In this document: positions 50,315 to 59,061 of the stretch, piece after piece | Numbering within the stretch: position 1 is the first letter of the stretch | Layout of the letters: every line of letters begins with the position of its first letter | Source of the DNA: Hormoscilla sp. GUM202 | GTDB taxonomy: Bacteria > Cyanobacteriota > Cyanobacteriia > Cyanobacteriales > Desertifilaceae | Direction of reading: 5' to 3' | NCBI GenBank assembly: GCA_005518205.2 | Contig: RFFC02000026.1 | Span: 1 to 64,000 of the forward strand | DNA: 64,000 nucleotides | The notes under the pieces: generated by a model | Database searches by the model: none | Seen by the model: only the letters and a program-made list of their open reading frames with translations | What the model was told of the DNA's origin: nothing | Position numbers and translations under genes: made by a program

Positions 50315-50796
50315 CTATTCTTTGGCGAACGCCAGCGCTTGCGAGTATAGCTGCTGACTAATGCGTTTACCTTGGGCTATCATATCGTCCATAATTTCTT
50401 TGACAGTAGGTATCAAGCCTCGTTGCTTAGCAAGTAACAGCGCACCAACTGTACCGATGACAGGTAAATTTCTGGATATTGCCACTTTTCGCGCCTCCAA
50501 ATCATCTATCAATATCTGTCCTGCGCCCAATTCTTCCGCAAGAATCATCGCTGCACATTCACCCAAGTCAAGTTCATTAGCATTTTGCAGGGCAGATACT
50601 TTCTGAGTATCCATAACTGCGCGGATCTCTATCCAGGTTGCCGACTTCACTAATTCTACTGCTGGGTGAGTTCCTGTCGTTACTTCATCGTATACTTCTT
50701 GAGGTATAACGATTTCTCCAAAAACATCCCGCAATATTCAACTTTCCTACCTTTGCTAGTTCGCTCAGGGGAGTGGTGTCTGAAACAACAATCATT
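50315..50796 (-). pseudogene. DUF3368 PIN-like toxin, frameshifted
   Basis: The N-terminal 21 codons (50796-50734) read MIVVSDTTPLSELAKVGKLN; the body (50734-50315) is in another frame from RDVFGEIVIPQEVYDEVTTG through ILIDDLEARKVAISRNLPVI and GTVGALLLAKQRGLIP. The break is at AATATTGCGGGATG, where ATT TTG CGG GAT would be expected (two bases missing). DUF3368 proteins are PIN-fold toxins paired with UPF0175 antitoxins, one of which precedes and overlaps this gene. As sequenced the toxin is dead or poorly made. Confidence 0.82.
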
Positions 50797-51085
50797 TCTG
50801 CTTTTGTTCTAACATCTGCATGGCGTAGGCCACCTCGCGCTCTAATTCTTCTCGCGTCTGGTCTGGAAACGGTGAAATATCGTAGACATCCATCAAATCT
50901 GAAAGTTGCCAGCGATCTATTCCTAACAGCTTTGCTGCTCGTCCTGCACTGATATCATGCTGTCGTAACAACTCCATCACATATGCTTCTTTAGCTTTCC
51001 GCTCAGCCGCTAACCTCTTTGCCTCTGGAATTTCCCTAACGGCTATTGTGAATTTTACTTCAATTCCCGCTTGTTGTCTATTCAT
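50792..51085 (-). CDS. UPF0175 family antitoxin
   Basis: 97 residues: IPEAKRLAAERKAKEAYVME, LLRQHDISAGRAAKLLGIDR and WQLSDLMDVYDISP, the helix-turn-helix pattern of UPF0175 proteins. It partners the DUF3368 toxin that starts inside its last codons. Confidence 0.88.
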   Translation of the reverse strand: MNRQQAGIEVKFTIAVREIPEAKRLAAERKAKEAYVMELLRQHDISAGRAAKLLGIDRWQLSDLMDVYDISPFPDQTREELEREVAYAMQMLEQKQK

Positions 51086-51109
51086 AACTTTCCTTGATTA
51101 ATTAAACCC

Positions 51110-51210
51110 TCGTATATTAATAGCCTGCGCAGGCAGGCTTTGTTTGTGTAGCGGCAGGATTTATTCTGCCGCTACTGCCGCTACTGCCGCTACTGCCGCT
51201 ACACCCACAA
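51110..51210. repeat. Palindromes and short tandem repeat after chlN
   Basis: GCCTGCGCAGGCAGGC, then GCGGCAGGATTTATTCTGCCGC, then CTACTGCCG repeated four times. A possible terminator or repeat relic downstream of chlN. Confidence 0.6.
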
Positions 51211-51218
51211 TAAGGCTA

Positions 51219-52622
51219 TTAAACCTTCGCTTCTTCCTTCACCAACTTATCCCAACCCAAATCCTTGAGACTGCTATTCCGACGCAGGGGACGAGTCACT
51301 AACTCCAGCATATCCCGAGTATTGGTAAAACCGTGAATTTGAGCAAAAGTGAACTCTACAGACCACTTGGTATTAATCCCCCGCGCTTCTAACGGGTTCG
51401 CGTGGGCCATCCCCGTAATTACCAGATCGGGCTGCAATTCATAAATCCGCTGAATCTGATTATAATTGTCTGGCTTCTCAATAATCTTGGGTATCGGCGC
51501 ACCCATTTCCTTACAAGTCTTCTCCAGCAGCGCTAACTCGGCTCCCTGATAGCGCTTGTCCATGTAAGGAATGCCAATTTCCTGCACTGTCATGCCGCAA
51601 CGAATTAAAAACCGCGCTTGGGAAATCTCTAGCAAGTTATCTCCCATGAAGAAGACTGACTTGCCCCGAATTAACTGCAAGTAATCTTCCACGCTTTCCC
51701 AAATTTGCCGTTCCCGTTCCTCTAAACCTTTGGGTTCGATGCCAAATACCGAGCAAATTTTCTCGATCCAAGCGCGCGTGCCGTCGGGCCCGATCGGGAA
51801 TGGTGCGCCAATCAATTTGCACTTACGACGGCGCATCAGAGTTGTCGCCGTCCGGGATAGGAAGGGGTTGACGCCACAAACGTAATAGCCTTCTTCCAGT
51901 ATCGGTAATTCCGTGTAGCGCTTGGCCGGTAACCACCCCGAAACTTTAATCCCATGCTTCTTCAATTCTAGAGTCAGTTGCGTCACCACCGGGTCTGGCA
52001 TAGAACCAAACAGCACTAATGGTGGATGATCTGCATACTCGGACTCTTCAGCAGCAACCTCTTCCTTCTTCTTACCAAAGCTGAGGAGTTTCTGAATGGC
52101 ATTCCGTTCTTCTTTCTCCTCTTCCTTCTCTACATTCTTCGGACAACGGGCCGCCATTGCTGCTAGCACCGTGTCTTCCCCTTGGGTGAAGGCGTAGTCT
52201 AAACCGTTCGCACGCGCTACCACGATCGGGATCCCAATTTCCGCTTCCAGCTTCGGTGCCAACCCTTCCAAGTCCATCTTAATGATTTCTGTGGTGCAAG
52301 TGCCGATCCACACGATCACGCTGGGGTTGCGATCGCGTTTAATCTGCAAGCAGAGTCGCTTCAGTTCGGAATAGTCATTCAACTGGGCGGAAATATCCCC
52401 TTCTTCCAACTCGGCCATGGCGTAACGAGGTTCGGCAAAAATCATCACCCCCATAGCATTTTGGAGGAAATAACCGCAGGTTTTCGTACCGATGACCAGA
52501 AAGAAGCTATCTTCAATCTTCTGATACAGCCACGATACACAACTGATCGGACAAAATGTATGGTAATTCCCAGTTTCGCATTCAAAGTTCAAGGCTTCTG
52601 GTTGAGCTTGAGCAACAGTCAT
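51219..52622 (-). CDS. chlN: Light-independent protochlorophyllide reductase subunit N
   Basis: 467 residues. ChlN with ChlB forms the nitrogenase MoFe-like component that reduces protochlorophyllide in the dark, receiving electrons from the ChlL dimer. The Cys ligands of the [4Fe-4S] NB-cluster lie in ALNFECETGNYHTFCPISC and GTKTCGYF. An insert rich in Glu/Lys (NVEKEEEKEERNAIQ) around residue 165 is common in cyanobacterial ChlN. It is complete, 20 bp after the DUF5331 gene. Confidence 0.97.
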   Translation of the reverse strand: MTVAQAQPEALNFECETGNYHTFCPISCVSWLYQKIEDSFFLVIGTKTCGYFLQNAMGVMIFAEPRYAMAELEEGDISAQLNDYSELKRLCLQIKRDRNPSVIVWIGTCTTEIIKMDLEGLAPKLEAEIGIPIVVARANGLDYAFTQGEDTVLAAMAARCPKNVEKEEEKEERNAIQKLLSFGKKKEEVAAEESEYADHPPLVLFGSMPDPVVTQLTLELKKHGIKVSGWLPAKRYTELPILEEGYYVCGVNPFLSRTATTLMRRRKCKLIGAPFPIGPDGTRAWIEKICSVFGIEPKGLEERERQIWESVEDYLQLIRGKSVFFMGDNLLEISQARFLIRCGMTVQEIGIPYMDKRYQGAELALLEKTCKEMGAPIPKIIEKPDNYNQIQRIYELQPDLVITGMAHANPLEARGINTKWSVEFTFAQIHGFTNTRDMLELVTRPLRRNSSLKDLGWDKLVKEEAKV

Positions 52623-52641
52623 GGGTTTATTCTCCTCTCCT

Positions 52642-53016
52642 CTAATAATCAGTTGTTTTTTCTGTACTATCTGGCAACAAGCCCGAAACTACTCCGGATG
52701 ACTCCTTCACCGAACTCTGTGCCCCCTCGGACTCCTCGGAAATCAATTCCTTATCCGGGTCAAAATTCAACCCCAGTACCTCTACTAGGGCATCTTCATC
52801 CGGGTTCAACTTGTAAAAAGGCACCATCAAGTTTGCCAGTTTCGGTTCCAAAGCGTTGATCACCCCCAAGCTCAGGGAAGACCCCGGACGCCGACCGCTA
52901 TCAGGAGTCTTGACTGACTTGACTTCCATTTGTAAAACCAGCCAAGCCCGATTTTTCTGGAAATATTCCAGCCACTTCTGCTTCAGGGAAGCAGTAAAGT
53001 TTTCATAAAATGCCAT
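52642..53016 (-). CDS. DUF5331 family protein
   Basis: 124 residues from ATG 53016 (MAFYENFTASLKQKWLEYFQ), with WLVLQMEVKSVKTPDSGRRP and PDEDALVEVLGLNFDPDKEL. The family occurs between chlL and chlN in many cyanobacteria. Its role is unknown; synteny suggests a link to the dark reductase. Here it is separated from chlL by an 845-bp repeat stretch. Confidence 0.88.
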   Translation of the reverse strand: MAFYENFTASLKQKWLEYFQKNRAWLVLQMEVKSVKTPDSGRRPGSSLSLGVINALEPKLANLMVPFYKLNPDEDALVEVLGLNFDPDKELISEESEGAQSSVKESSGVVSGLLPDSTEKTTDY

Positions 53017-53060
53017 AACCATTATTTCGTTACATTCGTTCTCTCAACATTGCAGCAATA

Positions 53061-53533
53061 TACCTCGTAATTTTCGCTCACCCTAAAGGGTGGCGCTACA
53101 GGGACTAAGCCTGCCTGCGCAGGCTGAAATTGAGCCGTCCACCTCGCAATTTTCGCTCACCCTAAAGGGTGGCGCTACAGGGACTAAGCCTGCCTGCGCA
53201 GGCTGAAATTGAGCCGTCCACCTCGCAATTTTCGCTCACCCTAAAGGGTGGCGCTACAGGGACTAAGCCTGCCTGCGCAGGCTGAAATTGAGCCGTCCAC
53301 CTCGCAATTTTCGCTCACCCTAAAGGGTGGCGCTACAGGGACTAAGCCTGCCTGCGCAGGCTGAAATTGAGCCGTCCACCTCGCAATTTTCGCTCACCCT
53401 AAAGGGTGGCGCTACAGGGACTAAGCCTGCCTGCGCAGGCTGAAATTGAGCCGTCCACCTCGCAATTTTCGCTCACCCTAAAGGGTGGCGCTACAGGGAC
53501 TAAGCCTGCCTGCGCAGGCTGAAATTGAGCCTA
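53061..53533. repeat. Six tandem copies of a 79-bp palindrome-bearing repeat
   Basis: Units begin at about 53061, 53140, 53219, 53298, 53377 and 53456. Each has ACCCTAAAGGGT and GCCTGCCTGCGCAGGC stems, like the 83-bp array at 13.5 kb but with different linkers (GGCGCTACAGGGACTAA). Copies are nearly identical, with no unique spacers. Confidence 0.95.
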
Positions 53534-53674
53534 GGATCCCTGGGTTTGTATCGCCCTTGGTTTTCAGCAGCTGGCGATCGCGATTCATGCAGCGAAGTTT
53601 AATCATATGCTGTTTTTCTGCACTTGCTATAGTTTCTAGCACGATGTAACGTTTGGTTTGATTGGGCAAGATTA

Positions 53675-53855
53675 GGGTGCATCCCCATTTTGAATTCAGC
53701 CCGCGCAGGAAGGTTGCCCTCGCAGCGGAGGGGGCCCGGAGCGTGCAAGCGAAAAACGCGAAAAAAATCGCTCCGGACATTGCTTTGTTCGTGTAGCCGG
53801 ACCCCTCGTTCCCACGGGGACGCCTGGGAACGGGTTCGGGCGTGATGATGCACCC
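53675..53855. mobile_element. Family B MITE (181 bp) inserted at the chlL stop codon
   Basis: Ends GGGTGCATCCCCATTTTG and GATGATGCACCC; perfect 8-bp duplications CAAGATTA at 53667-53674 and 53856-53863. The right duplication contains the chlL stop codon (TAA on the minus strand), so the protein is unaffected. The interior holds the GCAGCGGAGGGGGCCCGGAG block and a GGGAACG palindrome. Confidence 0.85.
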
Positions 53856-53860
53856 CAAGA

Positions 53861-54727
53861 TTAGACCATCATCAGATCTAATTCTTGTTCCTCGGTCTTA
53901 GCTGCTGGTTGCTGCGGGTTCAGGTAGAAGTCCGACAGCAAGGAGAATAACTCCCGATCGGGCGCATCATTAGGCACCACACCTTCAGGCTGTGCGAGGA
54001 TTTGGTCGGCAATATTCAGGTAATAGTCGCAAACTGGGTTGAGATAGGGGTCCGTCTCGGCCATCTCAAACAAAGTTTTACCCTTAACGCGGGAGATGCG
54101 AATATCTTCAATCAAGGGCAGAATCTCCAGCACTGGCATGGGCACTGCTTCGATATATTTGTCAATCAAGTCCCGCTTGGAGGTGCGGTTGCCAATCAAC
54201 CCTGCCAGACGTAGGGGGTGAGTGCGGGCCTTTTCGCGCACAGAGGCAGCAATGCGGTTGGCGGCAAATAAGGCGTCAAAACCATTATCCGTGACGATCA
54301 TGCAATAGTCGGAATAGTTCAGGGGGGCGGCAAAACCACCGCAGACTACGTCACCCAGAACGTCGAACAAAATCACTTCATACTCGTCAAAAGCATTCAA
54401 TTCTTTCAGCAGCTTCACTGTCTCGCCCACCACATAGCCGCCACAACCGGCACCTGCTGGAGGACCGCCCGCTTCTACGCAATCAACTCCCCCATAACCT
54501 TTGTAGATCACATCTTCGGGCCAGACATCTTCATAGTGGTAGTCCTTTTCCTGAAGCGTATCGATAATCGTGGGAATTAGGAAGCCCGTGAGGGTAAAGG
54601 TACTGTCGTGTTTGGGGTCGCAACCGATTTGCAGTACCTTTTTGCCTCGTTTGGCCAGGGCAACTGAGATGTTGCAGCTTGTTGTAGATTTGCCGATGCC
54701 GCCTTTTCCGTAAACTGACAGTTTCAC
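53861..54727 (-). CDS. chlL: Light-independent protochlorophyllide reductase iron protein
   Basis: 288 residues, NifH-like: P-loop YGKGGIGKSTTSCN, switch and cluster cysteines in AGAGCGGYVVG and GDVVCGGFAAP. The dimer binds a [4Fe-4S] cluster and passes electrons to ChlN-ChlB with ATP hydrolysis. It is complete up to LDLMMV. A MITE and a tandem array separate it from DUF5331-chlN, which may weaken co-transcription. Confidence 0.97.
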   Translation of the reverse strand: MKLSVYGKGGIGKSTTSCNISVALAKRGKKVLQIGCDPKHDSTFTLTGFLIPTIIDTLQEKDYHYEDVWPEDVIYKGYGGVDCVEAGGPPAGAGCGGYVVGETVKLLKELNAFDEYEVILFDVLGDVVCGGFAAPLNYSDYCMIVTDNGFDALFAANRIAASVREKARTHPLRLAGLIGNRTSKRDLIDKYIEAVPMPVLEILPLIEDIRISRVKGKTLFEMAETDPYLNPVCDYYLNIADQILAQPEGVVPNDAPDRELFSLLSDFYLNPQQPAAKTEEQELDLMMV

Positions 54728-54959
54728 GCTTGTTGTCTCCTATCTTTGCTTCTTTTCGCTAGTGTCTTATCCTTTGCCACGGTAGTTTGCGCCCTCCGTG
54801 GCACATCTAAATCAGACTCTAGCTTAAATAAGTCACTCTCAAGATTTCTGTAATCTTATCTTCATAAAAATAGGTACAATAGACAAAATATATATGGCCC
54901 GATGGAGGGTTTGGGGGCGATCGCCCTCTTGGGGGGACCCTTGATGTGACTCTGACTGG

Positions 54960-55056
54960 CGTTCCCAGGCGGAGCGCGTTTCCGAGAGTGCCCACCCATG
55001 TCGTGCGCGGGATCGACACGACAGGGTGGGCATCTCTGGAAACGCGCCAGGGAACG
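54960..55056. repeat. Large hairpin element nested inside a GTTCCCAGG palindrome
   Basis: The arms CGCGTTTCC-GAGAGTGCCCACCC and GGGTGGGC-ATCTCTGGAAACGCG surround an inner ATGTCGTG/CACGACA hairpin. It sits in the loop of a host palindrome GTTCCCAGGCGGAG and CCAGGGAACGAGG. A sister element, with compensatory changes, is at 61171-61241. Confidence 0.85.
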
Positions 55057-55460
55057 AGGGGGCAACCGGTTAAGCTGTTATCCCCGACTGGCGAAGAGAT
55101 TAGGGATTTTGGTTACAAATTATGAATTTTTTTCCGTGAGTGTCGATAACTGCCGGAGGTTAATTGTCCAGGTTTCAGGGTCCGCAGGGGTTCGATGTCT
55201 CTGGAAATGGTGCTGTGCCCAGCACCCTAGCTGCCCATGGGCTATTGGCACTACCCAAATCACCTAGAGGCTATGCCTCTAGAGAACCCTGGTGGGTTGT
55301 GATTATTAACCTGGTTCCCAGGCTCAGCCTGGGAACCACAAGATAGAGGCTCTGCCTCTAGAGAACCCTGGTGGGTTGTGATTATTAACCTGGTTCCCAG
55401 GCTGAGCCTGGGAACCACAAGATAGAGGCCCTGCCTCTAGAGAACCCTGGTGGGTTGTGA
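55057..55460. repeat. Intergenic with three 79-bp tandem repeats
   Basis: From about 55262 to 55460 three copies of a 79-bp unit with GCCTCTAGAGAACCCTGG, GTGGGTTGTGATTATTA and the palindrome GGTTCCCAGGCTGAGCC. 55057-55260 has no recognisable content. Confidence 0.8.
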
Positions 55461-55663
55461 TTATAGATAATTTTGCGATAAAAGAGAAGTGAGGGAAGCA
55501 TCATGAATTAAGAAACCAGGTTTTTCCAGCAAAACCTGGTTTCTGGGCTCTGGGCGTGAATATGGCAGTGCGGCGCGCACGCTCCGGGAACCCTCCGCTG
55601 AGCATATCGAAAGCCAACATTTCGATGCACCCGAAGTGAGCGGTATGGCCTGTCGGAACGGGA

Positions 55664-56350
55664 ATGACAAATAAAAAACCAGATCCAAATTACCTATTGC
55701 GGCTGATGCCCATCGGGGTAGGTGCCCTAGGGGGTACGCTGCTGATGATTAACCGCTTGGCGACCCCCCAGCTGACGGCTTCCCAGACCCGTTCTGATGC
55801 CTTGGGGGTGATGATCGGCGCCGTGCTGATCTTAACAGGTCTGCTCTGGCAGCAGGTACAGCCGGTAACCCCTGATGCCGTGCAGCTGGTGGGTGAAGAG
55901 GGTTTTGAGTTGGCACCAGAGTTGCCAGACCAGGTGCTAACTGAACTTGCCTGGGCCTCCAATTTGTTGCTGACCAATACGGCAACCCGATCGCTCCTGG
56001 TCTATTATCAAGGAAAGGTGCTATTGCGTCGCGGCATCTTGGGCCCATCGGCCCCAGTCCAGCCTGGCCCGATCGTCCAACGGGTTCTAGACAAGCAAAA
56101 ACCCGTCTACCTGGTGAATCTGAAGCTTTATCCTGGCAAAATTGAATTTGATTATTTGCCTCATAACACACAAGGCGTAATTTGTCAACCCATCGACAAG
56201 GAGGGGGTGCTGATCTTGGCAGCAAATGCCCCGCGATCGTACACCCGTCAGGATGAAAAATGGATAGAGGGGATTGCTGATAAACTGGCAGACACCCTAC
56301 TAGGCTATTTGTCAAGAAAATTGGATCCCGGTAGTGATGTAAAAAACTGA
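55664..56350 (+). CDS. Complex C cofactor assembly protein (CCB2/CCB4-like)
   Basis: 228 residues with two N-terminal membrane segments (MPIGVGALGGTLLMINRLA and ALGVMIGAVLILTGLLW) and a soluble domain (LLTNTATRSLLVYYQGKVLL, QPIDKEGVLILAANAPRSYT). This is the cyanobacterial form of CCB2/CCB4, which attach heme c-i covalently to cytochrome b6 in the b6f complex. It is followed three bases later by the DUF456 gene. Confidence 0.82.
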   Translation: MTNKKPDPNYLLRLMPIGVGALGGTLLMINRLATPQLTASQTRSDALGVMIGAVLILTGLLWQQVQPVTPDAVQLVGEEGFELAPELPDQVLTELAWASNLLLTNTATRSLLVYYQGKVLLRRGILGPSAPVQPGPIVQRVLDKQKPVYLVNLKLYPGKIEFDYLPHNTQGVICQPIDKEGVLILAANAPRSYTRQDEKWIEGIADKLADTLLGYLSRKLDPGSDVKN

Positions 56351-56353
56351 AAT

Positions 56354-56893
56354 ATGAGTACAGTAGTTATTTATTGGCTGTTAGTGGTGGTCATGCTTGC
56401 GGGCATTATCGGATCCTTTGTTCCCAGTCTTCCCGGAGGCATCTTGATTTTAGCGGCGATCGCCATTTGGGGCATGCTGAATGGTTTGAGCACGGTCACC
56501 TGGGCCCTGGGATTTACTTTCATAGTAGTGCTGCTGAATATCGTGACTGATGTTGTCGCCACTTATGTGGGAGCAAAACAGGCAGGTGCTAGCAAATGGG
56601 GGCAAATTGGGGCGACCATCGGCTTAGTGCTAGGAATTTTAGGGTTATTGCCTGCTTTGCCCTTTGGCGGACCATTGGTAGGAATGTTGGTCGGACCCCT
56701 GTTGGGCGCATTTGTCTGCGAGTTTCTCTACCGCAAGAATTTGGAGTTCGGGCCGCGAGTTCAGCTAGCCTTTAGAGCAGGAATTGGTAAGGTAGTGGGT
56801 TCCCTGGTGGGAAACTTGATTCAGGGCTTGTTGGCCCTCTCTGCTGTCGTGATTTTCTTGCTCACTACCTGGCCCCCGGGAGCAGGTACTTAA
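56354..56893 (+). CDS. DUF456 membrane protein
   Basis: 179 residues with five or six hydrophobic segments and Gly-rich GxxxG-type helices: VVMLAGIIGSFVPSLPGGIL and LGILGLLPALPFGGPLVGML, the DUF456 pattern. Function unknown. Co-transcribed with the CCB-like gene. Confidence 0.85.
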   Translation: MSTVVIYWLLVVVMLAGIIGSFVPSLPGGILILAAIAIWGMLNGLSTVTWALGFTFIVVLLNIVTDVVATYVGAKQAGASKWGQIGATIGLVLGILGLLPALPFGGPLVGMLVGPLLGAFVCEFLYRKNLEFGPRVQLAFRAGIGKVVGSLVGNLIQGLLALSAVVIFLLTTWPPGAGT

Positions 56894-57043
56894 GCAATTA
56901 AAAATTAAAAATTAAAAATGGGGAAAGCAATTTTGAACTTGGGTCTCAGCTTTTCGACCTCTGCAATTTAATAGCGCGACAAGGGAAATTTATCGCCAAA
57001 CTAAACGTCATCACAAGAGAACTATCCAAATTATACCATACCT

Positions 57044-57373
57044 ATGGCCAGCAACGTTGTTAAAGACCCCAACTTCCCCATGCAGCACATTAAAATAACC
57101 GATCTAAAAAATACTGCCAAGATAACCGAGATTGTCAAGGAGTCAGATCTGCTGATTATCAGTAATGGCGAAACCGTGGCTTATATGCTGACACCGGAGC
57201 ATTACGAAGCCTTGATTGCTAACACGAGGGAGGCTTGCATCGGTGCGATGGAGACATTCCTGGTAAACTATCATCGCTCTCAGGCAAATCTGCATCGATT
57301 AGCTGAGGCAATGGCAAGCTTCGACCCTAGGGTAAATAGTGAGCGATCGTACCATCATGTCCGTGATGATTAG
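57044..57373 (+). CDS. Phd/YefM-type antitoxin, orphan
   Basis: 109 residues: HIKITDLKNTAKITEIVKES, DLLIISNGETVAYMLTPEHY and EALIANTRE, the Phd/YefM N-terminal fold. The C-terminal half would bind a toxin, but none follows; the next frame is a glycosyltransferase fragment. Confidence 0.75.
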   Translation: MASNVVKDPNFPMQHIKITDLKNTAKITEIVKESDLLIISNGETVAYMLTPEHYEALIANTREACIGAMETFLVNYHRSQANLHRLAEAMASFDPRVNSERSYHHVRDD

Positions 57374-57497
57374 ATTTTTCACTCCAGCGTAGCCTGTTGC
57401 ACAATCACGGGATGATGGGTCTCTTTGCATAAGTCTTAAACGTAGACTATAAGCCACTTTCAGTAGCGACGTTAGGAGCGTGTAGCCTGTGTAAACA

Positions 57498-58037
57498 ATG
57501 GCATCATCCCCAAAATGTGCAACACGCTACGCCGATCATTTTTTTCTGACTTCCTTGGCCTCCGTGCTAGCCTTTGTCCCCTGGATTGTGGTAATTGTTG
57601 TTAACTTGGAAAAGGTTGTATATGCGACCATCTGGCAAAATAAAACCCAAAGACCCCCGTTAACTCTTGATGTCAAAAGTTGGTTAGGTAATATCACTCG
57701 TCAGTTTGTAGATTTTGGCTTAAGTTCGGACAATTCATCTTTAGCAGTAAAAGCATTTATACCCATAATTATAACGATCGTGCTCCTGTCGATCTATGCA
57801 ATGTATTTTGCCTATAAATCTAGCCCGAAACGAATCTCTCTATTTTTAGTGACCTTAAGCGTAGTGCCCTGGTTAGTGCTGGCATTGCCGGATTTGATTT
57901 CCGGACATTCCAGAGGGTTCAGGGAAGTGTTTTTATACGATCGGACCCCAAGCTTAATATCGGAAATAGAGCAGCAGTACAATCTAGTGCCAGTCAGCAA
58001 GAGTAAAAACCCCAAGACTGGGCTAGCATGGCTGTGA
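57498..58037 (+). pseudogene. C-terminal remnant of a family 39-type membrane glycosyltransferase
   Basis: 179 residues with three membrane segments (FLTSLASVLAFVPWIVVIVV, FIPIIITIVLLSIYAMYFAY, LFLVTLSVVPWLVLALPDLI) and the C-terminal ISEIEQQYNLVPVSKSK. These match the last third of cyanobacterial PMT/ArnT-like glycosyltransferases, but the catalytic N-terminal half (DE/DD motif in the first loop) is absent, and the segment between PDLISGHSRGF and SEIEQQYN is far too short, so an internal deletion is likely. The function is lost. Confidence 0.6.
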
Positions 58038-58065
58038 AAAATGGAAAAATAGTCATAAATTAGGT

Positions 58066-59043
58066 ATGAAAGCCAACTTCAGAATGGTCAAGGGCCTTAA
58101 ACCCTACCTGGGATGGGTATTATTGGGTGGGACTATATTCTTCTTGGCCAAAGCCTTGAAGGATAACTGGCAGGAAGTGCTAGGGATCGAGCTGGGGAAG
58201 TCAGGGTGGGGATATATGGCGATCGCCCTTTTGGTAACGCTGCTAGCCCATATCTGGTCAGGCTGGGTCTGGAGTTGGATTCTGCGATTCCTTGACCAAC
58301 CGGTAGACAGTATGTGGTGCGTGGGGGTTTACCTGAAAACTAACATTGCCAAGTATTTGCCTGGGAACGTTTGGCATTTCTACGGTAGAGTTAGGACAGC
58401 AACCGCCGCAGGAGTTCCCCTGACAGTAGGGACTCTGAGCCTGTTAATGGAACTGCTACTGATGGCAGCTGCTGCCTTATCCATCGCCGCCATCGGCAGT
58501 CCACTCTTAAATCGGGGGTTGACGAGGGTGTCGATGGTTGCTATGATATTGATGGCAGTGCATCCTTGGGTTTTGAGCCCACTGCTGAAGCAGTTGGCTT
58601 TATTCAAGGGCAGTGACCGGACGGTGTCTGGAGCATGCCGCGTCCTTCAGGACAAGAGCATGCTCCAGACGCCGCAGTTCAGGGTAAACTGCTACCCCCT
58701 GCTGCCATTGCTGGGAGAATTGGGCTTCTTAGAACTACGAGGCATGGGATTTTTGTTAACTATGCATGCTTTCGGCCCCCTCAGTCCGCTCCAGATCCCG
58801 CAACTAATGAGTGCTTTTAGTTTATCATGGCTGCTAGGTCTGGTGCTCCCAGGAGCCCCCGGAGGAATTGGAGTGTTTGAAGCCACGGCGATCGCCCAAC
58901 TGTCTGGAGAATATTCCCCAGCCATTGTGCTTAGTGCTGTCGCCCTGTATCGTCTTGTCAGTATTCTGGCAGAAGCATGCGGTGCTCTTTTGGCCTGGCT
59001 GCATCAACCAGGGAGCGACGGACCCCCGGAAAGGCCCGATTAG
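58066..59043 (+). CDS. UPF0104/LPG-synthase-like transmembrane protein with a coding palindrome
   Basis: 325 residues with about eight membrane segments and motifs LKTNIAKYLPGNVWHFYGRV and LVLPGAPGGIGVFEATAIAQ, typical of the AglD/MprF transmembrane family, probably involved in lipid-linked glycan or phospholipid handling. Between KGSDR and QTPQFRVNC a hairpin element at 58627-58671 (stem GTCTGGAGCATGC) is read through in frame as about 15 extra residues. It sits between glycosyltransferase genes, and the next start is 18 bp away. Confidence 0.8.
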   Translation: MKANFRMVKGLKPYLGWVLLGGTIFFLAKALKDNWQEVLGIELGKSGWGYMAIALLVTLLAHIWSGWVWSWILRFLDQPVDSMWCVGVYLKTNIAKYLPGNVWHFYGRVRTATAAGVPLTVGTLSLLMELLLMAAAALSIAAIGSPLLNRGLTRVSMVAMILMAVHPWVLSPLLKQLALFKGSDRTVSGACRVLQDKSMLQTPQFRVNCYPLLPLLGELGFLELRGMGFLLTMHAFGPLSPLQIPQLMSAFSLSWLLGLVLPGAPGGIGVFEATAIAQLSGEYSPAIVLSAVALYRLVSILAEACGALLAWLHQPGSDGPPERPD

Positions 59044-59061
59044 ATATAACGAACAGTCCCT

